DNA of 64,000 nt from Dryas octopetala (GCA_963921425.1 OY992832.1:24278835-24342834); one strand, 5' to 3'; positions 1 through 12,091 are shown, numbered from the stretch's first letter. The notes: generated by a model not told the origin, from the letters alone. Numbers and translations: made by a program.

Positions 1-390
1 TACTAAATGCTTGGAATTTAACGACACAAGTATTTCAAAAATGCATTTTCATTGAAACACAATGCTAAACATATATCTCACCCACAAAAATTAATACAAT
101 TCCAGGAGAACCCCCAAAAAGAAAAAAAGAAAAGAAATTTGACCTTGTATCCATCAAATTCATCCGAAACAGAAGGAACCCACCTCACAAAAATCCAAGC
201 ACAAACCAAACAAACAATGCCCACAAAGATAAACACACAAAACCATAAAGAAGTTGAATTGAGAGAGCGTGAACTTCAAACGTAGCATAGACTTGGCTGA
301 CTAGCTGAGCACACAGAGGAGGGAAGCGAGTCAAGCGGCGTAGCGAGAAACTCACTTGATGAGTTGGTGATGTCTGCCTGTCTTTATAAA
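1..390 (-). promoter_or_regulatory. possible promoter and leader of a minus-strand gene running off the left edge
   Basis: On the minus strand a TATAAA motif (plus 383-389) is followed by a leader-like sequence with U/G-rich, intron-like stretches down to position 1. No confident coding frame is visible, so this may be the 5' end of a gene lying to the left, or chance. Weak call based only on the TATA motif and base composition. Confidence 0.2.
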
Positions 391-1090
391 TGGCTAGTGG
401 GTTAATTTATAACATAGGAATGGCCAATGAGTAATTGAGTAATAGACTAATAAGATTTTTTTTTTTTGGCAAAAAAATAGCCTACCCCAGCCCATACATT
501 AGGTTCGACCCTAGCCCGTTCGAAGCAATTACTCATAACTGATCAGATAACAGGTCATACGTTTACTCAATTGCGAGTTTTTATCCCTGTTAACCATGAT
601 ACTCTCTCTGTAGTAGTAAACTATCAAACGCAAGACTAAAGTTTGGTTGTATCTCGCCAAACACTGTGTGATTGCTTGTTTTTATTGAAAAGTGCTAACA
701 TTGGTCGTAGGGATAAGCATAAACATAATATCCAACTGCATAATATCTTCAAGGTTATTACTATATATGTAGAGAAGTTAACTAAAGAAGATAATACTTT
801 AAAGGGATGGACCAAGGATTTCAAAATTGGGTGGGATAAACTTCCAAGCTTGTTTCTTACTTTTCTTAGTGAAAGTTTGTTTTCAAAATTTTGGTAGCAT
901 CTCATTTGATTTTATTACATTTCTCAAATTTACATAACTTTCTAAAACACTTTTATTATTCTTTGGACATCCTTAACTACAAAATACATAGAAACTATTG
1001 TATAATTATATATTTTGATCTAATTAAAATTTATTTAAACAAAACTCGACAGTATGATCGAGTGAATATAATAAGTAACAAAATATACAC
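391..1090. other. non-coding AT-rich stretch
   Basis: I see only short chance open frames here. A GGTTCGA motif near 502 resembles a pol III B box, but there is no matching A box or tRNA fold. Nothing else is supported. Confidence 0.5.
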
Positions 1091-1093
1091 TTA

Positions 1094-1581
1094 GGCTTAG
1101 TTTGGTATTGTTGTGAGGAAAAACGGTTATGAAATAAAATAACTGTGAAGTAAAATCAGCTGTAAAGCAAAGCAGTTGAGTATTTGGAAAACTATGTTTT
1201 TAAAAGTGTTGTGAGTGCAAAAAACAGTATCAAGGTATTTTGTAAATTTTCATGTAAAACTGTTGTGGCTGTGTATAATTATCAAAATGGACATGATGTT
1301 GAAAGTGCCTAAAATGGGGGATAACTCTCTGTCATTTTGAATAAAAATTAAGGGTATATTGGGCAACTCAAATTTTTTACTAAGGGGCCCACAACTTTCA
1401 TTTACAACAATTTTGAAAAGCATGTGGATAGAATTGCTTTTCAAAACTATAATGAATGACATAAAATTGTGAGACGCTAGAGGTTTTGCTTTTATTACTA
1501 AACACCAAAACTGTTGTGAGTGACCTAGAATTGTCATCTATAATAGCTTTTGGTTGTCCTACTACAATCTCAAACGGGCCC
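1094..1581. mobile_element. Tourist-like MITE (PIF/Harbinger type), 488 bp
   Basis: The ends are imperfect inverted repeats: GGCTTAGTTTGGTATTG at the left, and the complement of GGGCCCGTTTGAGATTG at the right. They are flanked by the 3-bp duplication TTA at 1091-1093 and 1582-1584. The TIR sequence and TTA target match the Tourist/PIF-Harbinger pattern. There is no coding capacity, and the short open frames inside are incidental. A related partial copy lies near 46850-47060. Confidence 0.6.
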
Positions 1582-1733
1582 TTAGTCAATAGGGGATGTA
1601 ATAAGCCTTATCCCTAAAAATGCATATCCATACAAAAAAAAAAATTAAAACATCAAAATAAGCATGGAATTCATCAAATACAATATAACATTGAGTTTTT
1701 CCCTACATTTCTTTACATCGAAAAAATTATCAA

Positions 1734-2126
1734 TTACCATTTGAAAGTATCAACAAGACCTTTTTCAAAGTGGATAATCATGTAGTCTACAAATAACTCA
1801 TCACACATCTTGTTTCGAATTTGAGTTTTAATAAGTTTCATAACTAAAAATATTCGCTTTTTTGTTTATGTAGAAACATGAAGAGTCAACATTAAACGAA
1901 TCAAACTCTTAATCAATCAATATAATTTTTTTGTGCTAACAAATTACCAACATAATTTAGAAAGAGAAGACACATTATGAAATTGTGAAAATTCACGGGC
2001 CTCCTATTCATAATATTCCAATTGTTCTCTTAAAGTAAACAATTCATGTTCATCAAGATCTTGAGGATAAAATTTCTCAGTCAATCTGAATATTTCATCA
2101 AGGTCAAATGATCGATTTGAACCCAT
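1734..2126 (-). pseudogene. hAT transposase C-terminal fossil (dimerisation region)
   Basis: Minus-strand translation gives FDLDEIFRLTEKFYPQDL, then LREQLEYYE, then LTLHVST, MKLIKTQIRNKM and DYMIIHFEKG. This is the order seen in the plant TTF-type zinc-finger/hAT dimerisation proteins (LTLPVSTATTERAFSAMK.. and RNKMEDEFLAD.. in intact relatives). In-frame stops occur after EYYE (about 2025) and just after LTLHVST (about 1885), and the segment that normally follows VST is divergent, so it is a decayed fragment. The N-terminal zinc finger and the catalytic DDE part are not visible nearby. It ends against the old copia fragment that begins at 2215. Confidence 0.65.
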
Positions 2127-2214
2127 CAAGAGGATCCAATATTGAGCTAAGGGTAAGGAATTTCATTGTTCCCTCCGTGAATCTACTATATAACTCAAAT
2201 CAACTGATAATCTA

Positions 2215-2286
2215 TTACAATGTATTTTTTGGAAGATTTTTAGTGAGTATATCAGCTAGCTGATTCTGAGAAGGCACAAAAAGAGT
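2215..2286 (-). mobile_element. C-terminal tip of an old Ty1/copia pol (left piece of the nest)
   Basis: The minus strand encodes TLFVPSQNQLADILTKNLP followed by the end of the frame, which is the conserved carboxy-terminal signature of copia RNase H. It is the continuation of the copia fossil now found at 12543-13835. The two pieces were separated by insertion of a second LTR element and then of the Sirevirus. Fossil; family Ty1/copia. Confidence 0.75.
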
Positions 2287-2291
2287 AACAA
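2287..2291. repeat. target duplication of the solo LTR (left copy)
   Basis: AACAA here matches CACAA at 12543-12547 at 4 of 5 bases. The two flank the ends TGTTATG (2292) and CATAACA (12542), as expected for a copia-type insertion that has aged. Confidence 0.55.
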
Positions 2292-2313
2292 TGTTATGTA
2301 ACCATTTTGTTTA
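2292..2313 (+). mobile_element. solo LTR, left piece (rest at 12092-12542)
   Basis: The first 22 bases of an LTR that begins TGTTATGTAACC. It was split by the Sirevirus insertion, and its remainder continues after 12091. The total length without the duplicated 5 bases is about 473 bp. The LTR ends TGTTATG/CATAACA are inverted repeats. Orientation is inferred as plus from a TATTTAAGG promoter-like motif and a following AATAAAA in the right piece. No internal region accompanies it, so it is read as a solo LTR left by LTR-LTR recombination. Confidence 0.6.
2309..2313. repeat. 5-bp target duplication of the Sirevirus element (left copy)
   Basis: GTTTA immediately before the LTR start TGTAAG; the same five bases follow the right LTR at 12087-12091. 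A perfect duplication supports a single, recent, simple insertion. Confidence 0.9.
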
Positions 2314-3973
2314 TGTAAGTTTAATTTAGGTGATCTATTCACTCAATTAACTTGATTAATTTCACTTTCAGTGATCGGACCCTAAATTTTGGTTTATGTG
2401 ATTACTCATGAACTAGTCAACCAAACACAACTCAGACGGTCCAGTAACAAAAATGTGAAACTCCACATTGACTTCTAAAAACCAAAAATCACTTAAGTAA
2501 ACAACACAAATCAGACACACCAAGGATCAAGTGACATCCTATACACTCAGAGGACCCATCACAATAGGCATCCCAGTGTTATCCACAACTACAGTGGTGT
2601 GTGATTATCTAAACAGTTATATAAGGCATATATCAATTTTAAGCAAATAGCTCCAGTACAGATTTGTGTTTAAAAGATGAGTGAGCCAGTAATCATAACA
2701 ACACAAACAGTGAAGACAGATGCACACAAGATGTTCACCCAGAAAAACCACAAAGGGTAAAAACTGGGGGTCTATCCAGCTGACCAGGCAATCCACTAAA
2801 TCAGAAGTTCAATACAAAAGAGGGCACTCAGCACACAAGCTCAATCACTAAGTCCTAGACTAAGTGGCAGCTATCTTACCCTTTTGTGCAACTTCCATAC
2901 GCAAGGCAAATTGGTCATTCATGAAGAAGGCAGCTCCACTCCAAGCTCATCAACCCATGGCACCAATCCGCACCAAGCTCAGTGGTTTCATCAATGCATG
3001 AACATGATATGCAAATGTAGGATTCACAAACAAAGATCAACCTTCTCAAGCTATCGGCATGAAAAGATCAATATTGAATCCTTCAACTTAAATCTAAAAT
3101 GAAAGTGTTTGAAGAATGTATGAAGACATTTAAGTACTCAAACCCATATAGAATTTTAGATTTAAGAAAAACAAATTCAGAAAATCTCTTTATGATTTTT
3201 CAAGAATTAAAGACCATTTTCTGAAAATTAATGAAGATGAGCACTTCACATAGAAAATACCCAGACGTGAAAACCACAAGAATACACGCTCAAAAATTGC
3301 TCATCAACACCCCAAAAGATCTGAACCAAAAAAGCCCATATACCCGTACACACTCACGCAAGAAGCATGTTCGCCCATGCCACGTGGAAGCCAATCAATG
3401 GCTGTCCACAAGAGACAGATGAGGGGCATATTCCCTTTGTCCTAGAGGGGTATCCTAGTATTTACTAAGGATAGGAATAAGCAGCTGTCAAAAGGAATTT
3501 TGCTTTTAAAAATCAGAAATGAAGAAGATGATGAATAGTGCTGATGTGTGAAGGTGTGTGCGTGAATGGGAAAGATGAATCAGATCTGATTTGAAAACAT
3601 TGGGGAACCAAGTCATGTGCTGTGCACATGCATGTCTAATACTAAACAGAATATGGGCTTTCAAAGAATTGGGCTTAAAAAGCAAAACCCGAAATGGACC
3701 CACTGTAGCAACTGTGACTTAAATAACAGTCACTGTACGTGAAAAACAGTGTTCTTTATGATCAGTGAACGACTAGTCAAATAGACAAAAATCTGTTAAT
3801 TTCATGAAATGAATGAAGTGCAGTATACCTTGTGTCTTTGATCATTCTTGTCTTCTTCAAAGCAGCAGAACTTGTCCTAAATCTAGCCTAGAGCTTGTGA
3901 GTGATTAAATGCAAAGTAATACAATTGTTTTGACAAGGAACATAGCCAATATAACAAATCCTAGAAACTAACA
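2314..3973 (-). repeat. 3' LTR of the Sirevirus element (1,660 bp)
   Basis: Begins TG and ends CA on the plus strand, and aligns end to end with 10427-12086 with no length difference. The inner boundary is followed directly by the polypurine tract. Short open frames inside the two LTRs are identical pairs and are not genes. Confidence 0.92.
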
Positions 3974-3985
3974 ATCTCCCCCTTT
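3974..3985 (-). promoter_or_regulatory. polypurine tract of the Sirevirus element
   Basis: Minus-strand AAAGGGGGAGAT lies directly against the 3' LTR, where plus-strand DNA priming occurs in LTR retroelements. Similar purine runs recur upstream at 4149-4165 and 4280-4340. Confidence 0.8.
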
Positions 3986-5448
3986 GGCTTTCCTTGACAA
4001 AACAACAACCCATTCACCTCACAAGACTCTCAACACACAGCCCAACACTTGTTATAATGTACCTGCAAGAAGAAATACTTGCACAACACAAAGTATGATA
4101 GTATGCAGTTTAAACGCAGCAAGCAATGGAGATTAAACAAACAATACATTCTCCCCCTTTTTGTCATGGAAAGACAAAAGGTCATACAGAAAAGAAAAAT
4201 TCAGTTCAAAAGCACAGAAAATTGAAGAAATATTCAAGAAAAATACATGCCGAAAGAGAAAAAATTCCATATAATTCTAACTCCCCCTAAATTCTAACTC
4301 CCCTAAAGACAAACTCCCCCTAAAGACAAACTCCCCCTAAATGCAACATCTCGATACCGGGCTTGCAGAATATAGACATGTAATATGAGGGACAGCTAGA
4401 GAAGAACCTAGGTATGCAGAAAAGTCTGAAATGCCCTTTAATGAACAGAGAGCCAAAGTGCAGAATGGTCTGTGAAATTGACTGTATTTGACGATTGTTA
4501 GACTAGTCAAAATGAACAAACTGCGTACTGGAACATAAAAATAGAGGAATCCTTAGAGAATTGGAAGCAATGACACACAAAAGAAATCTATGAGTTAGAT
4601 GTGCTTCAGAGATTTTTATTTTTGACAAAGCAAATGTGACAAAAACGACAAACACAATTGAAAAGAATTAACCACCAATGTCAACACTTTCATAGATATG
4701 GAAAATGAAGATTGCACATTTTGTGCAAGAAAATAAGCATATTTGGGATATAGGGAGGTCAATGCTAGCATTCAATACTTGTTCAAGATGGAAAACAATG
4801 TCAAAGACAACCAAAGAGGTTAAATAATTTTCATCCACAACAAGAGATTAGAATTTAACCACTCAAGAGAATTTCTAATTTGGGAACAAATCTTGAAAGC
4901 AAAGTTTTTCAACTCATGACAATGGCAATGAGAAAATTATTGTCATTTGTTTTGTTTAGGCACATCCCAAGTTAAGTGCAATGATTTGGTCCAATTTTGC
5001 GACTCTTTACCCTAGAACACCATAAAAACACCTTATGTCTCCGTAGGGCCGTGACTTCTTTGGTCACACTTCCTTTTTTTTTTTTGTTATTTTTGTATGG
5101 TGCACATTTGTTCAAATGAGGAAAACTTAGCTGAAAAAAGGTCATAAAGGAGAAATTATATTGAAAGGCTAAATTGCATCCTCAAACAAATTGTCTTTGA
5201 AAAAGCATTTAACAAGTTTGATTGATTATGACAAAGTGTTAAATAAAAAATCTCAAGGCTAACATTTGACAAGAAGGAGGGATTATGCTTATTGACATGA
5301 CTCATGTTATGCAAGAACCTTTTTGAATATTAAAGAGAGTGTGACAAATAATGTTAAGACCTTTCAAAGTGGTTATTTTCTTTAAAAAAAAAACTACTTA
5401 ACCAAATAAAAGAAACTTAAACAATGAAGCACATTTAACTACAAAGAC
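3986..5448 (-). other. non-coding 3' tail of the Sirevirus element
   Basis: Between the end of pol and the polypurine tract there are about 1.4 kb with no frame longer than about 60 codons and no transmembrane or envelope-like protein. Some Sireviruses carry an extra env-like frame at this place; this copy shows none. Confidence 0.6.
4140..4345 (-). repeat. cluster of extra polypurine-tract-like motifs
   Basis: On the minus strand AAAAAGGGGGAGAA (about 4150) and several copies of TTTAGGGGGAGTT (about 4280-4340) repeat the motif found at the LTR edge. Multiple polypurine tracts before the 3' LTR are a known hallmark of Sireviruses, and they support the lineage call. Confidence 0.65.
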
Positions 5449-8400
5449 TCATGCATGTGTACAAATGCCAATTGACTTCCGAAGACTAATGTGCTTTGGA
5501 TTCTCTAGAGCTTTTGTAAAGATGTCTGCAAGTTGTTGTTCGGAAGGAACAAAAGTCAAAGTAAGAGTTCCACTTTCCACAAGATCTCGAATGAAATGAT
5601 GTCTTATGTCAATATGCTTGGTTCTAGTATGTTGCACCGGGTTCTTGGAGATATCAATAGCACTCATGTTATCACAATAGATGAGAAAAGTTTTCTCATC
5701 AATTCCATAATCGGCTAACATTTGTCTCATCCAAATGAGTTGTGTACAACAACTCCCTGCTGCTATGTATTCAGCTTCAGCAGTCGACAAAGAGACAGAA
5801 TTCTGCTTCTTGCTATGCCAAGACACTAAGTTATTCCCAACATAGAAAGCACCACCCGAGGTGCTCTTCAAATCATCACTACACCCAGCCCAATCAGAGT
5901 CACTAAATCCAACCAATTTAGTGTTGGTATCATGGGTATACCACAACCCATAGTCAAGAGTTCCACTTACATATTTGATGATTCTTTTTGTTGCAAACAA
6001 ATGGGATTCTTTGGGATCACTTTGGAACCTAGCACACACTCCTACCGCAAACGATATGTCCGGTCTACTAGCTGTGAGGTAGAGGAGACTTCCTATCATG
6101 CTTCTATACAAGGTTTGGTCCACTTGCTTACCACTTGGATCCCTATGAAGTTTGGAGCTTTTACTCATTGGAGTAGTAGCCACTTTGGAAGACTCAAGCC
6201 CAAACTTTTTGACCAAGTTTCTAGCATACTTAGATTGGGAGATAAATATCCCACTATCTACTTGCTTAACTTGCAGCCCTAAAAAGAAATTCATTTCACC
6301 AACTAGACTCATTTCAAATTCACTAGACATTACATCAATGAATCTCTTAACATGAAAATCTGAAGTTGAACCAAAGACAATATCATCCACATAAACTTGA
6401 GCAATCAAGACATCATTTTTCAACCTTTTTACAAATAGGGTCTTGTCAACCGACCCTCTTTGATACCCATTGGACAACAAGTGATGAGAGAGTCTCTCAT
6501 ACCAAGCTCTTGGAGCTTGCTTCAGCCCATACAAGGCTTTCCTCAATTTATAAACACCATCTCTCATGTGAGGATCCTCAAAACCTTTTGGTTGTTCTAC
6601 AAAAACTTCCTCATTCAAGTAACCATTTAAAAACGCTGTTTTGACATCCATTTGATACAATTTGAACCTAAGATGACATGCAATGGCACAAAGCAACCTA
6701 ACGGACTCAAGTCTAGCAACGGGTGCAAAAGTCTCATCAAAATCAATGCCCTCTAATTGAGAGTACCCTTGAGCAACAAGCCTAGCCTTGTTTCTAACTA
6801 CATTCCCAAATTCATCGGATTTATTTTTGAATATCCATTTGGTTCCAATGACATTTGTGTTGGCTGGTCTCTCTACAAGAGTCCACACTTGGTTTCTCTC
6901 AAATTGGTTCAATTCCTCTTGCATGGCACTCACCCATTCCTCATGATTGAGTGCTTCTTTGACATTTTTAGGTTCAACAATGGAAACATAGCACACATGA
7001 GCAAGTTCATTGGCCATTTGTTTTCTAGTTCTAACTGGCTGGTCTAAAGAACCTAGAATTACATCTTCACCATGGTTACACCTCACCCATCTTGGTTTTT
7101 CAGATCTGTCACTCAAAATTTTGTCATTTTGTTCGCTCTCTGACTTATCAAACTCAACAATTTTTGAGTCATCAGCAGGTTCATCACTACCTGATTTTGA
7201 CTCTTCTTTAACCAAATTATCCTCTTTAGGATCAGATTGTGGGAACAATCCATCCTTATCTGCAGCCATTTCAATAGATGCATCATGATCATCTATTTTC
7301 ACATTTATGGATTCCAACATAGAATTTGTTCGCAAGTTGAAGACTCTAAAAGCTCTACTGTTGGATGAATAGCCTAAAAACAGACCCTCATCACTCTTAG
7401 AATCAAATTTTCCCAAATGTTCTCTATCCCTAAGGATGTAACATGCACTCCCAAATACTCTAAAGTGTGTAACCTTAGGTTTCCTACCCTTCCACAGTTC
7501 ATAGGGAGTCTTTTTGGTTCCCGGCCTAAGGTAGACTCTATTTATGATGTAACATGCTGGGTTTACCGCCTCAGCCCAGAAATGTTTAGCAAGATTTTTG
7601 CTATTCAACATCACTCTAGCCATCTCAATCAAAACCCTATTCTTTCTCTCAACGATTCCATTTTGTTGGGGTGTTATTGGAGCTGAGAATTCATGTTTAA
7701 TACCCATTTGACAACAAAACTCATCGAATTGAGAGTTTTCAAACTCAGTACCATGGTCTGATCTAATTCTGGACAGGGTTGACAGACTCGACATACCTTC
7801 ACTTTTCAGCAGTTTCACAATCTTGACAAAATGATGAAATGTCTCCGACTTGTCCTTAAGAAATGACACCCAAGTGTACCTAGAAAAATCATCTACCATG
7901 ACTAGAATGTATTTCTTTCCACCTATTGACAAGGTTTGGACCGGACCAACTAAATCCAAGTGAATTAGTTCAAGTGTCCTAGAGGTGCCTATGTCTTTGA
8001 CTCTTTTGTGTGGTTCTTTGGTTTGTTTCCCCATTTGACATGGACCACAAACAAAAGTTTCGGGCTTTCCTATCTTTGGAAGACCTCTAACAACCTCATG
8101 CTTAGACAACTTGTAAAGGTCATGAACATTAATGTGACCAAGTCTTTGATGCCAAAGAGAGCTAGTGTCATCAATAGCTCTATTGCAAGTATTCTCAATT
8201 TTTCCAACATTGCCATCAAACACATAGCAATCATCCCTAGACCTAGGGGCATTCAAGATCTCCCTTCCTTGGGAGTCAACAATTCTACATCCACTCTTGG
8301 ACATATACACTTCACCACCCCATTCATCACAAAGTTGGCTAATACTAAGCAAATTAGAATTTAGCCCATCAACAAATCTTACATTTTTCAATTCGGGTAT

Positions 8401-10352
8401 ACCGGGTATGTGTACAACCCCCTTTCCACTCACATATGACTTCTCTCCCCCTCCAAAAGTCACACTACCACCATCATAAGGAGCAAGAGAGGTAAAGACC
8501 TCCTTATCTCCCGTCATATGTTTGGAACACCCACTATCTAGGTACCAAATGTTCCTCTTAGTGGCTGAAAAAGCATTCAAGGTTACTAAACATTTAGTGG
8601 AGCTCTTCACAACCCATCTTTGATGTGGACTTGGCTTATTTTTGGGAAGTGGGGTGACAAGTAAGGCAATTTTGGTTACCTCTTTGAGTAGATTGTTCAC
8701 TTGCTCTTGTAGAGAAACATTTCTCTTTGGTTCACTTGATTTCTTTCCTCTAAGTTTGTTGCAATTTGGTCTAATGTGACCCTTGACATGACAATGATGA
8801 CAAACCGGGACAAACTTTATTTTTCTAAGTGAAGTAGAACAATCAATTTGTGTGACACTTGATGTAGCTTGACTTGACTTAGAATGAGATACATTTTGAC
8901 CAATGTCAATGAAACCTAGACCCTTTTTGACACTATGATCAGATTCTGACTTGACAAAAATGGTCTTTGTGTTGGATACACTAGGACTATTTTCACTAAA
9001 ACCCAAACCTTTGTCACCATGATGCTTTCCAATCCTAAGCATCCTATCAACCTTTTCAGCCCCAATGGTGAGCTCAACAATGCTCTCATTAGCTTCATGC
9101 ACTTCTTTTTCAAGCTTTTCATTCAAAGATTTAAAGTAGATGTTGCTCTCCTTGAGCACTTTGACTTGATTCTCAAAATTTTGTTTCAAGATAGCCACAC
9201 TTTCTAATTCACTCTCTAATGACTCAATCTTCTCACACAATTTCAATTTAGCATTCTTTAGTTTCTGATTTTCTTCCTTTATGCTAAGAGTTTCGGTGAA
9301 AAGTAAGTCATACTTATCACAAAGTGCAGTGTAAGACTCATCATCAGGAACAGATTCTGAGTCAGACCCACCATCAACTTATTATTTGCACATTCAATTG
9401 CTATGTGACCTATTCCACCACAAGTGTAACATTTCACATCTCTCTTGGTTGTTCTTCCTTCTTTAAAGTTAGACTTCCTCTCTTGTTTTCTCTCAAATGA
9501 ATTCTCTCCTTGAGGTTTGAATTTGAACTCCTTAAAGTTGTTACCACTAGTTCTAGCTTCTCTCCCTTTATTTCTAAGAATTCGTCTAAATCTTTTGACA
9601 AAAAGGGCAACCTCATCATCGGACATGGATGATTTTTCACTCAAGTTTTCACTCATCTCTTTGACACTTTGCAAAGCAATATCCTTTGACTTCTTGCTGT
9701 CCCTTTCATCCATTTCAAGTTCCATCTCAAAGGTTTTAAGCTTTCCTACCAATTTACCAATTTTGAGTTCATCCAAATTTTGGACTTCTTGTATTGCATG
9801 CTTCTTAGATTGAAATCTCTTAGGTAGAGATCTAAGAACCTTTTGGACAATGGTAGACTCCTCATAAGGTTTACCTAGGGACATGGCTTCATTTGTGAGG
9901 GCTTCCAACCTTTCATAGAACTCGGAAAATGACTCGGACTCTTTCATCCTAATTTCTTCAAATTTGGCATGTACCATTTGAAGCTTAAGTGACCTAACTT
10001 GTTTGTCCCCTTCATGAACAACCCTAAGTTTGTTCCAAGCTTGCCTAGCCGTGACACAATGTTGTATGTGTGCAAATTGTGAGGAAGACAGTGCAGTGAC
10101 AATAGCATTTCTAGCCTTCTTGTTGGAGCTAGAGGCCGTGACTTCGGCAAAAGACCATTCGGACCTAGGCTTAAGAGTTTCAATCCCATCAACAGTTCGT
10201 GTGGGAGGAATCCACTCAACATTGAGATACTCATATGCCAACTCATCATAGGCATCAAGAAAAATTTCAAATTTTTCTCTCCAAGCAGCGTAGTTGCTGC
10301 CATCAAAGAATGGAGGAGAGTTGCAAGATCCTGCAACGCGATCTCTTTCCAT
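5449..10352 (-). CDS. Sirevirus gag-pol coding region
   Basis: Parts in order from the right: gag (from the methionine at 10352, starting [10 protein letters not shown]) with a UBN2-like capsid region and a CCHC knuckle [14 protein letters not shown] near 9400-9440; a coiled stretch and a second knuckle [14 protein letters not shown] near 8760-8800; protease with [11 protein letters not shown] near 8520-8550; integrase with an HHCC zinc domain near 8030-8160 and a DDE core near 7600-7970; reverse transcriptase with [10 protein letters not shown] near 6385; and RNase H with DSDWAGC and STAEAEYIA near 5750-5910. The domain order protease-integrase-RT-RNase H defines Ty1/copia. The encoded polyprotein makes virus-like particles and the enzymes for reverse transcription and integration. 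About one apparent break; otherwise well kept, matching the near-identical LTRs. Confidence 0.92.
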
Positions 10353-10412
10353 CTAGACACACCTAGAAAACAAACAACACCCTAGGATCTCTCTATTTGC
10401 TTTTAGAGTAGC

Positions 10413-10425
10413 GCTCTGATACCAA
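10413..10425 (-). promoter_or_regulatory. primer binding site (initiator Met tRNA)
   Basis: The minus strand reads TTGGTATCAGAGC, one base inside the 5' LTR. This is the standard complement of the plant initiator methionine tRNA 3' end used by copia elements. Confidence 0.85.
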
Positions 10426-10426
10426 T

Positions 10427-12086
10427 TGTAAGTTCAATTTAGGTGATCTATTCACTCAATTAACTTGATTAATTTCACTTTTAGTGATCGGACCCCAAAT
10501 TTTGGTTTATGTGATTACTCATGAACTAGTCAACCAAACACAACTCAGACGGTCCAGTAACAAAAATGTGAAACTCCACATTGACTTCTAAAAACCAAAA
10601 ATCACTTAAGTAAACAACACAAATCAGACACACCAAGGATCAAGTGACATCCTATACACTCAGAGGACCCATCACAATAGGCATCCCAGTGTTATCCACA
10701 ACTACAGTGGTGTGTGATTATCTAAACAGTTATATAAGGCATATATCAATTTTAAGCAAATAGCTCCAGTACAGATTTGTGTTTAAAAGATGAGTGAGCC
10801 AGTAATCATAACAACACAAACAGTGAAGACAGATGCACACAAGATGTTCACCCAGAAAAACCACAAAGGGTAAAAACTGGGGGTCTATCCAGCTGACCAG
10901 GCAATCCACTAAATCAGAAGTTCAATACAAAAGAGGGCACTCAGCACACAAGCTCAATCACTAAGTCCTAGACTAAGTGGCAGCTATCTTACCCTTTTGT
11001 GCAACTTCCATACGCAAGGCAAATTGGTCATTCATGAAGAAGGCAGCTCCACTCCAAGCTCATCAACCCATGGCACCAATCCGCACCAAGCTCAGTGGTT
11101 TCATCAATGCATGAACATGATATGCAAATGTAGGATTCACAAACAAAGATCAACCTTCTCAAGCTATCGGCATGAAAAGATCAATATTGAATCCTTCAAC
11201 TTAAATCTAAAATGAAAGTGTTTGAAGAATGTATGAAGACATTTAAGTACTCAAACCCATATAGAATTTTAGATTTAAGAAAAACAAATTCAGAAAATCT
11301 CTTTATGATTTTTCAAGAATTAAAGACCATTTTCTGAAAATTAATGAAGATGAGCACTTCACATAGAAAATACCCAGACGTGAAAACCACAAGAATACAC
11401 GCTCAAAAATTGCTCATCAACACCCCAAAAGATCTGAACCAAAAAAGCCCATATACCCGTACACACTCACGCAAGAAGCATGTTCGCCCATGCCACGTGG
11501 AAGCCAATCAATGGCTGTCCACAAGAGACAGATGAGGGGCATATTCCCTTTGTCCTAGAGGGGTATCCTAGTATTTACTAAGGATAGGAATAAGCAGCTG
11601 TCAAAAGGAATTTTGCTTTTAAAAATCAGAAATGAAGAAGATGATGAATAGTGCTGATGTGTGAAGGTGTGTGCGTGAATGGGAAAGATGAATCAGATCT
11701 GATTTGAAAACATTGGGGAACCAAGTCATGTGTTGTGCGCATGCATGTCTAATACTAAACAGAATATGGGCTTTCAAAGAATTGGGCTTAAAAAGCAAAA
11801 CCCGAAATGGACCCACTGTAGCAACTGTGACTTAAATAACAGTCACTGTACGTGAAAAACAGTGTTCTTTATGATCAGTGAACGACTAGTCAAATAGACA
11901 AAAATCTGTTAATTTCATGAAATGAATGAAGTGCAGTATACCTTGTGTCTTTGATCATTCTTGTCTTCTTCAAAGCAGCAGAACTTGTCCTAAATCTAGC
12001 CTAGAGCTTGTGAGTGATTAAATGCAAAGTAATACAATTGTTTTGACAAGGAACATAGCCAATATAACAAATCCTAGAAACTAACA
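10427..12086 (-). repeat. 5' LTR of the Sirevirus element (1,660 bp)
   Basis: Same length as the left LTR and about five substitutions from it by eye. TG..CA ends, flanked on the outside by GTTTA (12087-12091) and on the inside by the primer binding site. Confidence 0.92.
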
Positions 12087-12091
12087 GTTTA
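12087..12091. repeat. 5-bp target duplication of the Sirevirus element (right copy)
   Basis: GTTTA, identical to 2309-2313. Confidence 0.9.

Larger units (their letters stand above)
2314..12086 (-). mobile_element. Sirevirus-type Ty1/copia LTR retrotransposon, 9.8 kb
   Basis: Complete structure on the minus strand: 5' LTR at the right, initiator-Met tRNA primer site, gag, protease, integrase, reverse transcriptase, RNase H, a 1.4-kb non-coding tail with several polypurine tracts, and the 3' LTR at the left. Long LTRs, zinc knuckles, the RNase H wording ([20 protein letters not shown]) and repeated AAAGGGGGAG-type tracts before the 3' LTR fit the Sirevirus (SIRE/Maximus) lineage. There is no env-like frame in the tail. 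The LTRs are both 1,660 bp and differ at only about five sites by eye, so the insertion is young: about 0.1 million years at an assumed 1.3e-8 substitutions per site per year, older if the host mutates more slowly. The element looks almost whole, with about one apparent break in its coding part. It sits inside an older solo LTR. Confidence 0.92.

Noticed and set aside
495-520. GGTTCGACCC as a tRNA or SINE B box
   Set aside because: No A box at the right distance and no cloverleaf could be drawn.
2884-3703. Short frames in the Sirevirus left LTR
   Set aside because: Identical frames occur in the right LTR (10997-11816). They are LTR sequence, not genes.
3986-5448. Possible env-like gene of the Sirevirus
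   Set aside because: No frame of meaningful length and no membrane segment were seen.
5533-9207. Plus-strand frames of 60-118 codons across the Sirevirus pol
   Set aside because: Antisense shadows of the pol coding strand with no recognised motif.
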